The notes: generated by a model not told the origin, from the letters alone. Shown: positions 24,702 through 34,127, counted from the stretch's first letter. The stretch: DNA of 64,000 bases from Salinimicrobium sp035607535 (GCF_035607535.1 NZ_JAYDZX010000017.1:363465-427464), one strand, 5' to 3'. Numbers and translations are program-made.

Positions 24702-26006
24702 CTAAAAGTAAAACGCTAACTTATTTAATAAATAAGGAAAACACATAATACTTAATAATACATTATTTAAGATAATAACAAGCTGCTGCTTTTGAGGTTT
24801 TAATTGACTAAGGTCTTTTCCAACTGACAATATTAGCATGGGTAAAAAAAACATGAACCACCTTCCTTGAATATTAGTAATAACAATAAAGCTTATAAGT
24901 AGTAAATAAGTTGCACTGAATATATAGATGAAGTCACTACTTAATACTGTTTTGGTTTTAAATATTCTATGGACATGACTTGTTAAAATAAAAAGAAAAA
25001 GGAGAGCTAAAAAACCAGTCTGTCTAAAAATGTATTTTAAACTAGTAAAAAGATCTATGAAAAATTCTTTGAAGGTTAAAGCAGGATCAAAATAGATCAT
25101 TTCAAGAAAAGTTGAAGGAAGTGAATTATCCCCATTTTCAAGAATAAATTTTTGAGTTTCTGGAATGTTTGTGTGTTGAAATCTTTCCTGAACTCCTCGG
25201 TCAATTAATAGGGCATTATGGTAATCCCATTGAGCCCAATTTACTGTACCCTTTAGAACTTTGTCATCAAAGGAGAACTTCTTTTGATGTAAAAGCGGGT
25301 AAAAATTAAGTAGTGTAAAAAATGCTATAAATGATAGTAAGATAATCAGCCCAATTTTCGCATTAAAGATTCTATTGTTTTTTATAGTAATGGAAAAAGC
25401 AATAAAGATTACCCAAAAGGTCAATATATATGTCAAGGCCATTTTTCTTGTACCTAAAATTAGGGCTATTAAAAAACCCAGAAGAATTGCATTTCTAAAC
25501 GTATTTTTCTGCTTTACAGGTAAGGAAATGACAATTAAGAATAAAGTTCCAAAAAGGTCTAACAAGATGTCATTAACTCCTGCAAAAAACGTGGTTTGAA
25601 TTACAAAAAGATAGAAAATCCATAAGAACAGAGTTTTCTTTAACACTCCTCTTATTTTTAAATATTTTGAATTATAGAAGTACAGCGAAAGAAACATCAA
25701 AGTTCCGGAAAGAATACTGGTTATTTTCAGAGCATAAAGAGGTTCTTGTATAAGTTTATTAAGGTAATAGGAGATAGTTAGATAGGTAATGGATGCCCCA
25801 TCTAAAATTGCCTTACCGAGTCCATATTTATTAGCATTTGTAAGATCTGATAGGTACTTACTTTCATCACCTGCAAAATGAGGATCAAAAAAATTATTGG
25901 TGAATAAAAAGAAGGTAAATAGGGACAAGGTTAAAATGAAAACAATAGAAGAAGCTTTTGAAATAAAAGACAGACTAGAATCTGAATTAACCTTGTTTAT
26001 TTCCAT
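24702..26006 (-). CDS. multi-spanning membrane protein, GT-C glycosyltransferase-like
   Basis: A 434-residue protein with about ten to eleven predicted membrane helices. The first extracytoplasmic loop after helix 1 contains DPHFAGDESKY with an Asp-Glu pair at residues 47-48, as in GT-C (GT39/GT83-like) transferases that use lipid-linked sugars. A soluble loop near residues 225-300 (TVNWAQWDYHNALL) lies between helices. The family is not firmly identified; O-antigen polymerase is an alternative. The DNA is visibly more AT-rich than the neighbours. It overlaps the upstream gene by 10 bp and is followed after 6 bp by the GT4 gene, so the three are co-transcribed. Confidence 0.7.
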   Translation of the reverse strand: MEINKVNSDSSLSFISKASSIVFILTLSLFTFFLFTNNFFDPHFAGDESKYLSDLTNANKYGLGKAILDGASITYLTISYYLNKLIQEPLYALKITSILSGTLMFLSLYFYNSKYLKIRGVLKKTLFLWIFYLFVIQTTFFAGVNDILLDLFGTLFLIVISLPVKQKNTFRNAILLGFLIALILGTRKMALTYILTFWVIFIAFSITIKNNRIFNAKIGLIILLSFIAFFTLLNFYPLLHQKKFSFDDKVLKGTVNWAQWDYHNALLIDRGVQERFQHTNIPETQKFILENGDNSLPSTFLEMIYFDPALTFKEFFIDLFTSLKYIFRQTGFLALLFLFILTSHVHRIFKTKTVLSSDFIYIFSATYLLLISFIVITNIQGRWFMFFLPMLILSVGKDLSQLKPQKQQLVIILNNVLLSIMCFPYLLNKLAFYF

Positions 26007-27394
26007 TCGAGAATTTTTATTAAATCTTCAACTATTTTTTCTGAAGGCCTCATTTCTCCTTTAGAATTTATTTTATCTAGCCATTCCTGTGCACATTTAA
26101 CGTTAGTGATAGCCCCCTGAAGAGAATAAACTATCTTGAGCTTAATTTCATCCTTTGATTCCAACCAGATTACCGCATCTTTGGAAGGCATTGACCTGAA
26201 ATGAATGAAATTATATACCTTTTGAGGGCTCCATTTCTTATCCTCTGTGTTTTCCACCTCATAATTGAGATACAGGCAGGGTTTGCCAAAAATAGCAAAG
26301 TCAAATACCATGGAAGAGGCCAGGTTTATCACGGCCTCTGAGTGTAAAATGGTGTTAATTTGTAATTCCAGATCCTCTTTGGTTGGTAATATGGCATTCC
26401 AGTTTTGTCCTGCTTTTTTCCATATGGGAGCAAGCGGAGTGATGGTTTCTGAATATTTTTCCAGCACATGATCATAGCGATCTGAAAGATCCACCGGACT
26501 TCGTCTGAAAATAATTCCCAGGTTATATCCTTCATGGTTCAACTTTTGAACAGCTTCGGCGATGTCGTTTAAATAATGCTGATCATCGGGACAGGTAGTG
26601 ATATCATCGCCGCTGAAACAAAGATATTTCTTGTCGGGATCCAGATCATTTTGCCGGCAGAATTCCTCCCTTGATTTCCTTAAACTCTCATCAAAATGGG
26701 GTTCAAACTGGGGGCTCCCGGTTATTAAAATGTTTTCCGAAGGAATAAAGGGGTAGTACTGCAATAATTCATTTTTCATGTGTTCGCTCCACACAAAGTA
26801 TTGGTCGGTTTCTACTACCATGGTCGCTTTGGGTAAGTTATCCCAGGAGAAAATGAAGGTACCGGTTGGAATTCCCAGGTCCTGGGCCGCAGTTAGCGGA
26901 GCTATGGCAGTCACCGGACGTTGGTTGGTGCAAAAAACATAATCGGGTTTTTCTTTTTCCAGAACATCTCTACAGTGCTTATAGAATTCCCCTTTTTTCT
27001 CGGAATTTTTTAACTCCTTTCTCAATTTTTCAAGGCCTTTCTCGCCCTTATATTTTTCCTGATAGACGCTGACAATTCCGTTCTTAAGTGTTTTTTTGAT
27101 TCCTTTATTCGAGGAAGGGAATTTATAGGTCTGGTAAATGGGTTCGTTGAACTTTTCTGAAAAATGATCGAGTTCAGCATTTATTTTTGCCCGCTTTAAT
27201 AGATCAGTCTTTGCCCTGGGTTTTCCCCGAAGCTTAATTTCCGAATATCCCAACTCTTCCAGATCAAAAGGGGTGTTGTTCCAGAAGATAATCTCCGAAC
27301 CTTTTTGTTTTCCTATTTCCACAAACGAAGTGAAGGCAAAGTTTCGCAGGCCAACTCCGTCAGGTAAAAGGATGAAGATCTTTTTTGGGTTCAT
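25997..27394 (-). CDS. GT-B-fold glycosyltransferase-like protein
   Basis: A 465-residue cytosolic protein without membrane segments. It opens KKIFILLPDGVGLRNFAFTS, a Rossmann beta-strand and loop. It has DYVFCTNQRP followed by GIPTGTFIFSWDNLPKATMV, then ILITGSPQFEPHFD, and a late EAVINLASSMVFDFAIFGKPCLYLNYE segment. This organisation resembles CDP-glycerol/capsule (CapD- or KpsS-like) and UDP-glycosyltransferase superfamily enzymes; the exact family is not recognised. It is the first gene of the minus-strand block. Its start lies 160 bp from the divergent pyruvyltransferase gene. Confidence 0.65.
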   Translation of the reverse strand: MNPKKIFILLPDGVGLRNFAFTSFVEIGKQKGSEIIFWNNTPFDLEELGYSEIKLRGKPRAKTDLLKRAKINAELDHFSEKFNEPIYQTYKFPSSNKGIKKTLKNGIVSVYQEKYKGEKGLEKLRKELKNSEKKGEFYKHCRDVLEKEKPDYVFCTNQRPVTAIAPLTAAQDLGIPTGTFIFSWDNLPKATMVVETDQYFVWSEHMKNELLQYYPFIPSENILITGSPQFEPHFDESLRKSREEFCRQNDLDPDKKYLCFSGDDITTCPDDQHYLNDIAEAVQKLNHEGYNLGIIFRRSPVDLSDRYDHVLEKYSETITPLAPIWKKAGQNWNAILPTKEDLELQINTILHSEAVINLASSMVFDFAIFGKPCLYLNYEVENTEDKKWSPQKVYNFIHFRSMPSKDAVIWLESKDEIKLKIVYSLQGAITNVKCAQEWLDKINSKGEMRPSEKIVEDLIKILEWK

Positions 27395-27455
27395 TTGGAA
27401 TCCAAAGATAGGGAAAATGTTTCCCCTGGTTGTGCTCTTTTTCTGTCTCTAATTC

Positions 27456-27490
27456 TTGCAGTAGTTGCAAAAAGAGGTTACTATTGTAAC
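27456..27490 (+). promoter_or_regulatory. candidate promoter and operator of the long plus-strand operon
   Basis: In the 159-bp divergent gap, TTG (27456-27458), a 20-nt spacer and TACTATTG (27479-27486) match the Bacteroidota promoter with one mismatch. The -7 box lies in a perfect inverted repeat, GTTAC-TATT-GTAAC (27477-27490), which could be an operator. A 63-nt leader would precede the ATG at 27554. Confidence 0.4.
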
Positions 27491-27553
27491 TTAAGAAAAG
27501 GTTAATTAAGGCCTGTTATCCATTAAACAAGGAAATTAAGGGGAAAGGAAAAA

Positions 27554-28393
27554 ATGGCTCAGGACCAGCTTCATAAATTAATGGAAAATAAACCACTTCC
27601 GCTATTCTGGTGGAGCGAGATCAGGTTTATCTTTAGAGATAAAGAGAACTATGGCGACTTGCTCTCAAAGTACCTGGCGGAAAAAATTTCCCAACGGCCA
27701 GTAAAATTTGTTCATCCCAAAAAACAGCCCTGGTATAAATGGGATAAATCCCATTTTGTGTCAGCTGGGAGCATTCTTCATCATGCTACCAAAAACAGTA
27801 TAGTGTGGGGGAGTGGAATTATTGATCGCACGAGGAAAATTGCCCCGGCTGATTTTCATGCCGTACGTGGACCCCAAACTCGCAATTATTTGTTAGAACA
27901 AGGGCTTTTGTGTCCGGAGGTCTATGGAGATCCTGCTCTTTTACTGCCTATATTTTACAAACCTCAAGTTGATAAAAAATACAATTTGGGAATTATTCCT
28001 CATTACCACGATTATAAAAAAGCAGTAGTAGATTATGAAGAAAATCTTGATATTACAGTAATAGATCTGCTGACACTTGATGTGGAAGAGGTAACCCGGC
28101 AGATCCTGGAATGTGAAAACACGATCTCCTCCTCCCTGCACGGACTTATAGTATCTCATGCGTATGGTATACCTTCGGTTTGGGTGGAATTTTCAGATAA
28201 GCTTTTTGGAGACGGGGTGAAATTTGCAGATTATCTTGAATCAGTAGATATGAAAACCTATGAACCCGAGTTTTTAAAAGGAAAATTATCAGTAGAAGAT
28301 CTGTATAAAATAATATTCGCTTATCCATCTCTGCCAAAGAAGGAAAAGCTGGAACAAATTAAAAAAGATCTTAAAGCGGCCTGCCCGTTTTAA
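27554..28393 (+). CDS. polysaccharide pyruvyl transferase family protein
   Basis: Enzymes of this family transfer pyruvate from PEP to a sugar, forming a ketal that adds negative charge to the polymer. The 279-residue sequence shows the early ENYGDLLSKYLAEKIS loop, VWGSGIIDRTRKI, VRGPQTRNYLLEQG, YGDPALLLPIFY and the SSSLHGLIVSHAYGIPSVWV motif near residue 195, all typical. It is the first gene of the long plus-strand operon. It is followed by a 113-bp gap with degenerate AAC-type heptamers before a methyltransferase. Some family members act as other ketal or phosphate transferases, so the reaction is inferred. Confidence 0.88.
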   Translation: MAQDQLHKLMENKPLPLFWWSEIRFIFRDKENYGDLLSKYLAEKISQRPVKFVHPKKQPWYKWDKSHFVSAGSILHHATKNSIVWGSGIIDRTRKIAPADFHAVRGPQTRNYLLEQGLLCPEVYGDPALLLPIFYKPQVDKKYNLGIIPHYHDYKKAVVDYEENLDITVIDLLTLDVEEVTRQILECENTISSSLHGLIVSHAYGIPSVWVEFSDKLFGDGVKFADYLESVDMKTYEPEFLKGKLSVEDLYKIIFAYPSLPKKEKLEQIKKDLKAACPF

Positions 28394-28464
28394 AGCTTTG
28401 AAAGAATTGGCAACTGGCGGGTTACTTTATGGGAGTGACCGTGGCGAAGCCGTACCTGAATTTT

Positions 28465-28500
28465 GCCAATGGTCAATAGCTAAAGGCTAACAGCTATTAA
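28465..28500. repeat. degenerate heptamer array before a methyltransferase
   Basis: Words TGCCAAT, GGTCAAT, AGCTAAA, GGCTAAC and AGCTATT follow one another just upstream of the ATG at 28507. They are AAC-type on the coding strand. Confidence 0.6.
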
Positions 28501-28506
28501 GATATA

Positions 28507-29343
28507 ATGGACAACCAGGAAAAAAATAAGGAACATTACGAGAAGCTTTATGCCAACTATGACATTAAGAACATCCTTTACTGGATAAACCACCTTGATG
28601 AATTTCTGGATTCGGCCACCTCTACAGAAACGAGTTGGTTCGCTTTATACCAGGGAAATTTCCGGGAGAAGCTTAAAGGGAAGAAGGTGCTGGAGATGGG
28701 CTGCGGTAATTGCATAAATGCAGCCGTGATGGCAGCTTTAGGAGCAGAGGTATATGCAAATGACATCGCTTCTTCAAGCGGGGAAATTATAAGAAGGCTG
28801 AATGAAAATTTCCATTTTCAAAAGCCCATCGTCTTTGTGGAAGGGGACTTCCTCGAAAATGAACTGCCTTCTCACAGTTTTGATTATGTGGTGGGAAAGG
28901 CTTTTTTGCATCACCTGACCCTGCCGGTGGAACGGAGTTTTTTGAAAGAAACGGCACGACTGCTGAAGCCTGAAGGGGAAGCCCGTTTTTTTGAGCCCGC
29001 CGTGAATTCAAAACTTCTTGATGAAATAAGATGGCATATCCCGATAGGAGGGAGGCCTTCAAAATTTAATAAAACGGCCTTCTTGGAATGGAAGGCTAAT
29101 GACCCCCATCCTGAAAGGAGTCTGAGTAGTACTCATTTTCGTAAGGCGGGAGAGGAGTTCTTTAAAAAGACAAGGATAATTACTGTTGGATCTTTGGAAA
29201 GATTCAGCAGGGTTTTTGCCTGGGGGGAAAGACGGAATAATTATAAACGCTGGTCGCTTCAAAAAGAACGGAGCCTGCCATCTTTTTTGAATAATTCCTT
29301 TGCCAGAGGACAATTAATAAAATACAAACTCCCAAATAATTAA
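28507..29343 (+). CDS. class I SAM-dependent methyltransferase
   Basis: A 278-residue methyltransferase. The SAM-binding motif is VLEMGCGNCINAAVMAALGA (about 60-79), followed by VYANDIASSS, then FVEGDFLENELPSHSFDYVVGKAFLHHL, which carries motifs II-III. The later RLLKPEGEARFFEPAV is typical of type 11/25 family enzymes. The C-terminal 90 residues are basic and may bind the acceptor. It probably O-methylates a sugar of the polymer or acts on a lipid-linked intermediate, as inferred from context only. The TAA stop is followed almost at once by the next methyltransferase gene. Confidence 0.88.
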   Translation: MDNQEKNKEHYEKLYANYDIKNILYWINHLDEFLDSATSTETSWFALYQGNFREKLKGKKVLEMGCGNCINAAVMAALGAEVYANDIASSSGEIIRRLNENFHFQKPIVFVEGDFLENELPSHSFDYVVGKAFLHHLTLPVERSFLKETARLLKPEGEARFFEPAVNSKLLDEIRWHIPIGGRPSKFNKTAFLEWKANDPHPERSLSSTHFRKAGEEFFKKTRIITVGSLERFSRVFAWGERRNNYKRWSLQKERSLPSFLNNSFARGQLIKYKLPNN

Positions 29344-29356
29344 ATTGCTTAATTAT

Positions 29357-30019
29357 ATGCAATCTTTTAATGCTTCTTATACTGGACTTCGAGGTGATTT
29401 ACTAAAGTATATTAAAAATAAGGACAATGTTATATTAGATGTAGGCTGTGCTACTGGAGAAAATGGTGCTTATTTATTACGAAATCGGTTGGCTAAAGAG
29501 GTTTATGGAATTGAATTTGGAGAGGGTATGGTATATGAGGCATCTCATAAAATAAATAAAGTTTTCCATGGAGATTTAAATGAGCTATCCTTCCGTCAAA
29601 AAGTTGTTGACGAATCCCCATTGTTTGATTATATTTTATTTGGAGATATTTTAGAGCATTTAGTGTACCCGGAGCATGTTTTTAAAGATATATGTAAACT
29701 TTTAAAGCCGGATGGTAAGGTTGTAATCTCAGTTCCAAATATTAGCCACATCGAATTATTTATTCAAGTTTATATTAAGGGCACCTGGCCATTAAATTCG
29801 AGAGGAATTTTTGACAAGACACATTTGAGGTGGTTTACGAAGAAAGATATTTGTGGTTTAATGAGGAATTGTGGTATTAAAGTCGTAAAGTATGAAAGGA
29901 AATTAAGAGCGCGAGATTCTTTAAACTCAACATTTAATTTGAAATATAAGCTTATCAAAATGATAAATAAAGATTGGGTGACTTTTCAACACATTTTGGT
30001 CGGAACAAGTGAACAGTGA
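29357..30019 (+). CDS. class I SAM-dependent methyltransferase
   Basis: A 220-residue methyltransferase with motif I VILDVGCATGENGAYLLRN, acidic loop VYGIEFGEGM, then FDYILFGDILEHLVYPEHVFK and LLKPDGKVVISVPNISHIEL. The pattern matches methyltransferases of the UbiE/CFA-like class found in O-antigen clusters. The ATG at 29357 is preferred; a TTG 12 bp earlier is possible. From here on the DNA becomes clearly more AT-rich. The end overlaps the next glycosyltransferase by 11 bp. Confidence 0.88.
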   Translation: MQSFNASYTGLRGDLLKYIKNKDNVILDVGCATGENGAYLLRNRLAKEVYGIEFGEGMVYEASHKINKVFHGDLNELSFRQKVVDESPLFDYILFGDILEHLVYPEHVFKDICKLLKPDGKVVISVPNISHIELFIQVYIKGTWPLNSRGIFDKTHLRWFTKKDICGLMRNCGIKVVKYERKLRARDSLNSTFNLKYKLIKMINKDWVTFQHILVGTSEQ

Positions 30020-30932
30020 AGTTTATATAATTGTAGTAAGCTTTAATGGTTTAAAGTGGTTACGAAAATGCCTGGATTCAACTTATCCGTATCAGGTAAT
30101 TTTAATTGATAATAATTCAAATGATGGTACTCCTGAATTTATTAAAGCTAATTATCCTAAGGTCATTTTGTTGGAACAAGAGGAGAATCTGGGGTTTGGT
30201 AAAGCAAATAATATAGGAATCTCTCATGCTCTAAAACTCGGAGCAAACCATGTGTTCTTGCTAAACCAAGATGCTTATTTGTTTCCAGAAACAATCGAAA
30301 TGCTTGTAATAGCTCAAAAAAAGAATTCTAATTATGGTGTAATTAGTCCGATTCATTTAGATGGCCACGGAAATAGGCTTGATAAAAGCTTTTCAGGTTA
30401 TCTTAACAATAATTCAAAACCACATATCTTTTCTGATCTAATATTAGGTTTTAGTAACACCTTACTATATGAAATATCCTTTATTAATGCAGCAGGATGG
30501 TTGATTTCTAAAGCCGCTCTCGAGAATGTTGGAGGGTTTGATCCACTATTCTTTCATTATGGAGAAGATAATAATTATTGCCATCGCTTAGAATTTCATG
30601 GATATAAAGCCGGAGTTTTGCGTAATAGCTTTTTAAAACATGATCGAAATGATAGAGATAATGATATCAAGCCAATTAAAAAGTTTGATATTGATAAATA
30701 TGAATTGTCTCAAAAATTGAAATATTCCAATATAAATATGGATACCCTTCCGGATCTTGAAAAACTTATCAGACAATTCAAATGGGATATTTTTAAATCT
30801 GTTGTAAAGCTTAATTTTTATGAGGCCGGGTTGTATAAAAAGAAATTAAATACATTAAAAAAGATTTATCCTCAGGTAAAATTAAGCAGATCCCGTAACA
30901 AAAAAATGGGACCAGTTTATCTTGATCTTTAA
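30009..30932 (+). CDS. glycosyltransferase family 2 (rhamnosyl-like)
   Basis: A 307-residue GT-A enzyme. It opens with YIIVVSFNGLKWLRKCLDS; the NNSNDGTPEFI segment and the ENLGFGKANNIGISHAL motif are typical of WbbL/RfbF-type rhamnosyltransferases. HVFLLNQDAYL is the DxD-equivalent. FINAAGWLISKAALENVGGFDPLFFHYGEDNNYCHR gives the ED catalytic-base region. The start codon is GTG at 30009, inside the previous gene. The C-terminus is basic (KLSRSRNKKM). Confidence 0.9.
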   Translation: MNSEVYIIVVSFNGLKWLRKCLDSTYPYQVILIDNNSNDGTPEFIKANYPKVILLEQEENLGFGKANNIGISHALKLGANHVFLLNQDAYLFPETIEMLVIAQKKNSNYGVISPIHLDGHGNRLDKSFSGYLNNNSKPHIFSDLILGFSNTLLYEISFINAAGWLISKAALENVGGFDPLFFHYGEDNNYCHRLEFHGYKAGVLRNSFLKHDRNDRDNDIKPIKKFDIDKYELSQKLKYSNINMDTLPDLEKLIRQFKWDIFKSVVKLNFYEAGLYKKKLNTLKKIYPQVKLSRSRNKKMGPVYLDL

Positions 30933-30969
30933 ATGTTCATGAATAAGTTTAAAGAATTCATAGAGTAGC

Positions 30970-31812
30970 ATGGCTTTGGAAACCAAAATATATCAAAAAG
31001 AAAACAATAGCAGTTTTAGAGCTATGCTTACTGAAAGTTTGAATGATATCTGGAAGTCACGCTTTTTATCACGACAATTGGCTGAACGGGATATCAAGGC
31101 TCAATATCGTCAATCATACCTAGGGATTATCTGGGCTTTTATTACACCTTTGGCTACAGCAGCTGTTTGGATTTTCCTAAATTTATCAGGAACTGTGAAA
31201 GTTACAGATACAGGTGTGCCTTATCCGGTTTATGCCTTCTCCGGAACCTTACTTTGGTCTATTATAAGAGAAGCCATTAATTCACCTACTACCAGTACAA
31301 ATTCAGCCAGGGGAATAATGAGTAAAATAAATTTTCCCAAGGAGGCTTTGATTATTTCAGGTATTTATAAGCTTTTGTTCAACTCCTCCTTTAAAGTTCT
31401 ATTGTTATTAATATTTGTATTCATATTTGGGATAGGTTTTCACTGGAGTCTATTATTATTGCCTTTTGCCATTCTGGGAGCATTGTTGTTTGGTACAACC
31501 ATAGGCTTAATTCTAACTCCTCTAAGTATGTTGTATAATGATGTTGGAAAGATCGTTGGTATGGGATTTAGTTTCTTGATGTATGTTACACCGGTAGTTT
31601 ATGCAATTCCCAAAAGTGGAGTGATGAAAACCATTATGGAGTGGAATCCTCTTACTCCAGTTATTTTAACAAGCCGAGACCTTATTACAGGAACAACTCC
31701 TGAATATCTCACCTATTATTTTATAGTGTTAGGGCTTAGCTTACCCCTTTTTATTTTCGCCCTATTGTCTTACCGGGTCTCAATACCAATTATTGTTGAA
31801 AGGAGCGCCTAG
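30970..31812 (+). CDS. wzm: polysaccharide ABC transporter permease (Wzm-like)
   Basis: The membrane subunit of an ABC-2 exporter for lipid-linked O-antigen or capsule. The 280 residues contain the family start SRQLAERDIKAQYRQSYLGIIWAFITPL (from about residue 35) and six hydrophobic segments. The sequence ends with LLSYRVSIPIIVERSA. It overlaps no gene upstream and runs directly into the ATPase gene. A typical partner pairing is expected. It implies an ABC-transporter-dependent export route in this locus, in addition to the Wza/Wzc pair. Confidence 0.93.
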   Translation: MALETKIYQKENNSSFRAMLTESLNDIWKSRFLSRQLAERDIKAQYRQSYLGIIWAFITPLATAAVWIFLNLSGTVKVTDTGVPYPVYAFSGTLLWSIIREAINSPTTSTNSARGIMSKINFPKEALIISGIYKLLFNSSFKVLLLLIFVFIFGIGFHWSLLLLPFAILGALLFGTTIGLILTPLSMLYNDVGKIVGMGFSFLMYVTPVVYAIPKSGVMKTIMEWNPLTPVILTSRDLITGTTPEYLTYYFIVLGLSLPLFIFALLSYRVSIPIIVERSA

Positions 31813-31813
31813 T

Positions 31814-33049
31814 ATGGAAAATGAAGTTTTGGTAAAAGTAGAGGGATTATCTAAAAAATTCTGCAAGGATCTTAGGACTAGTCTTTGGTATGGAGTAAAA
31901 GATCTATTCTCTAATTTATCAGGCAATAAAAATGAGCGATTGTTGCGAGACAAGGAATTCTGGGCACTTAAGGATATCAATTTTGAGGTTAGGCGAGGCG
32001 AATGTTTTGGATTGATTGGACATAATGGCGCTGGAAAATCTTCTCTTTTAAAAATTCTGAATGGTTTGATCAAACCTGATGCAGGGAAAGTGACTATCAA
32101 AGGTAAAGTAGGTGCTCTTATTGAATTAGGGGCGGGTTTCAACCCGGTTTTGACAGGGAGGGAAAATATTTATAACAATGGAGCCATTTTGGGATTTACT
32201 CGTAAGGAAATTGATGATAAGGTAGAGGAGATAATTGATTTTGCTGAGATCCGGGAATTTATTGACATGCCGGTAAAGAATTATAGTAGTGGAATGAAAG
32301 TTCGTTTGGGATTTGCCGTAGCTGCTCAGATGCAACCTGATGTGTTAATTATTGATGAGGTATTGGCTGTAGGAGACTTGGGCTTTGTCCTTAAATGTTT
32401 TAAGACCATAGATAATATTCTTCCCAATACGGCTGTCATTTTTGTTTCTCACAGTATGCCTATGATCTCAAGACTTTGTAGTAAAATAATTTTAATGGAG
32501 CGAGGCAAAGCTGTTTTTCAGGGAGAAGATGTGGCAGGAGCTATTGATAAATATTATGGTCATTTTGCAAATAACGAAATGGATGAGGTTTTTTCAGATG
32601 GTCAATTTAGACTAGAACAAATTAATTTGGTTAGTCCAAATGACTCTAACAGTTTAAAATGGGGGGAAGATTTGAAACTATATTTAAATTTTAATCATAA
32701 TAGTATCAAGGAGGTACCTGAAATATTTGTTATCATTTCTGATAAGGAACAAAGACCGGTGGCTATATTAGAAAAAAATAATGGTGACGATGGGATATCT
32801 TTTAAAGAAAATCAGATGGAGTTTATGGTCACTCATAAAAACATTCAGTTATCTAAGGGAGTTTACTCAATTAGTGTGGCATTACGATCCTTGGATAATA
32901 AGGAACCAAAATTACGGGTTAATTCGGCTCTGTCATTCCAGGTTATCCATCAGGATGAGATTTGGGAGCCTTTCTTGCTTAAATCTCAATTTGAAAAAAT
33001 AGAAACCAGAATATCGAAAAACAAATTATTAGATGATTCCGGTTACTAA
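31814..33049 (+). CDS. wzt: polysaccharide ABC transporter ATP-binding protein (Wzt-like)
   Basis: The nucleotide-binding subunit with a C-terminal carbohydrate-binding domain. Walker A GHNGAGKSSLLK (69-80), signature NYSSGMKVRLG (156-166) and Walker B VLIIDEVLAVGD (177-188) are in place. Residues from about 270 to 411 form the Wzt-type domain that reads the non-reducing end of the finished glycan, seen as GEDLKLYLNFNHNSIKEVPEI and KNIQLSKGVYSISVALRSLD. The ATG at 31814 has a clear AAAGGAG ahead of it. It overlaps the aminotransferase by 17 bp. The presence of the C-terminal domain means export is probably coupled to a terminal modification, for example methylation. Confidence 0.93.
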   Translation: MENEVLVKVEGLSKKFCKDLRTSLWYGVKDLFSNLSGNKNERLLRDKEFWALKDINFEVRRGECFGLIGHNGAGKSSLLKILNGLIKPDAGKVTIKGKVGALIELGAGFNPVLTGRENIYNNGAILGFTRKEIDDKVEEIIDFAEIREFIDMPVKNYSSGMKVRLGFAVAAQMQPDVLIIDEVLAVGDLGFVLKCFKTIDNILPNTAVIFVSHSMPMISRLCSKIILMERGKAVFQGEDVAGAIDKYYGHFANNEMDEVFSDGQFRLEQINLVSPNDSNSLKWGEDLKLYLNFNHNSIKEVPEIFVIISDKEQRPVAILEKNNGDDGISFKENQMEFMVTHKNIQLSKGVYSISVALRSLDNKEPKLRVNSALSFQVIHQDEIWEPFLLKSQFEKIETRISKNKLLDDSGY

Positions 33050-34097
33050 ATCCTTTTTACCTCCACAGAAGGAATATCAGACTATCCTTAAAAGGGCGTG
33101 GGACCAAGGATGGATTACTAATCGGGGAATGCTGGTTAAGGAACTGGAAGAAAAGTTAAAAGCTTACTTGGAAGTGCCAAATATGATCGCAACCACTAAT
33201 GGTACCCTGCCATTACAGATAGCCATTAAAGCTCTTGGATTAAAAGGAGAGATAATTACCACTCCTTTTTCATATGTTGCTACCACCAGCAGTATAGTTT
33301 GGGAGAATTGTACGCCGGTTTTTGTGGATATTCATCCTGATTACCTGACGATAGATGAAGGAAAAATTGAAGCTGCAATCACCCCTAAAACCTCCGCTAT
33401 CCTTGCCACTCATGTTTTTGGTAATCCTTGCGATGTGGAAAAAATAGAGATGGTTGCTAAAAAGCATAAATTAAAGGTAATCTATGATGCTGCTCACTGT
33501 TTTGGAGTAAAATATAAAGGACGTTCGATCTTTGAATATGGCGACATCAGTACCTGTAGTTTTCACGCTACGAAACTTTTCCATACGGGGGAAGGTGGAG
33601 CGATATTTACAAGAGATATAGATCTTCATCACAAATTGTTCTATCATCATAACTTTGGACATAAGGGACAGGAGGATTTTTACGGTTTGGGAATAAATGC
33701 TAAGATGAGTGAATTGCAGGCAGCCATGGGACTGGCTGTTTTTCCGTACCTGGAAGAGATTATTGACGGCCGAAGGAAAGCAGTAGAACTTTATAATGAG
33801 CTGCTCTCCACTTCTGGACCAAAAATTATAAAGTTAAGGGAAGAAACTAGTTGGAATTATAGTTACTATCCACTAATTTTTGAGAGTGAAAAACAACTAG
33901 TTAACATTAAGGAAAAACTCGATAAATCTGGAATCCATCCACGACGCTATTTTTATCCAAGTTTAAGTAGTTTAAATTACCTCAAGAGTCAAGAAGTGCC
34001 TGTAGCAAATTCCATTTCCAAAAGAATCATATGTTTACCCTTATACCATAATTTGGGTAAGAGAGATTTAAAAAGAATTTGTTCGATACTTAATTAA
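33033..34097 (+). CDS. DegT/DnrJ/EryC1/StrS aminotransferase (FdtB-like)
   Basis: A PLP-dependent enzyme that aminates a nucleotide-linked keto-sugar. The catalytic lysine is Lys181 in SFHATKLFHTGEGG, and the PLP-phosphate aspartate lies in VIYDAAHCFG (about 152). It starts MIPVTKSFLPPQKEY, and TTNGTLPLQIAIKALG near residue 54 is the usual substrate loop. Length (354) is short, as in FdtB-like 3-amino-sugar aminotransferases. Two hexapeptide acyltransferases follow, so the product is probably acylated on nitrogen. The dehydratase supplying the keto-sugar is not in this window. It overlaps the Wzt gene by 17 bp. Confidence 0.9.
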   Translation: MIPVTKSFLPPQKEYQTILKRAWDQGWITNRGMLVKELEEKLKAYLEVPNMIATTNGTLPLQIAIKALGLKGEIITTPFSYVATTSSIVWENCTPVFVDIHPDYLTIDEGKIEAAITPKTSAILATHVFGNPCDVEKIEMVAKKHKLKVIYDAAHCFGVKYKGRSIFEYGDISTCSFHATKLFHTGEGGAIFTRDIDLHHKLFYHHNFGHKGQEDFYGLGINAKMSELQAAMGLAVFPYLEEIIDGRRKAVELYNELLSTSGPKIIKLREETSWNYSYYPLIFESEKQLVNIKEKLDKSGIHPRRYFYPSLSSLNYLKSQEVPVANSISKRIICLPLYHNLGKRDLKRICSILN

Positions 34098-34127
34098 ACT
34101 TAAATAATATTCCTTAAACAGGCTACA

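Noticed and set aside
27403..27410. TATCTTTG box upstream of the minus-strand GT-B-like gene.
   Set aside because: It ends only 8 nt before the ATG and has no TTG at the right distance, so a real promoter is uncertain.
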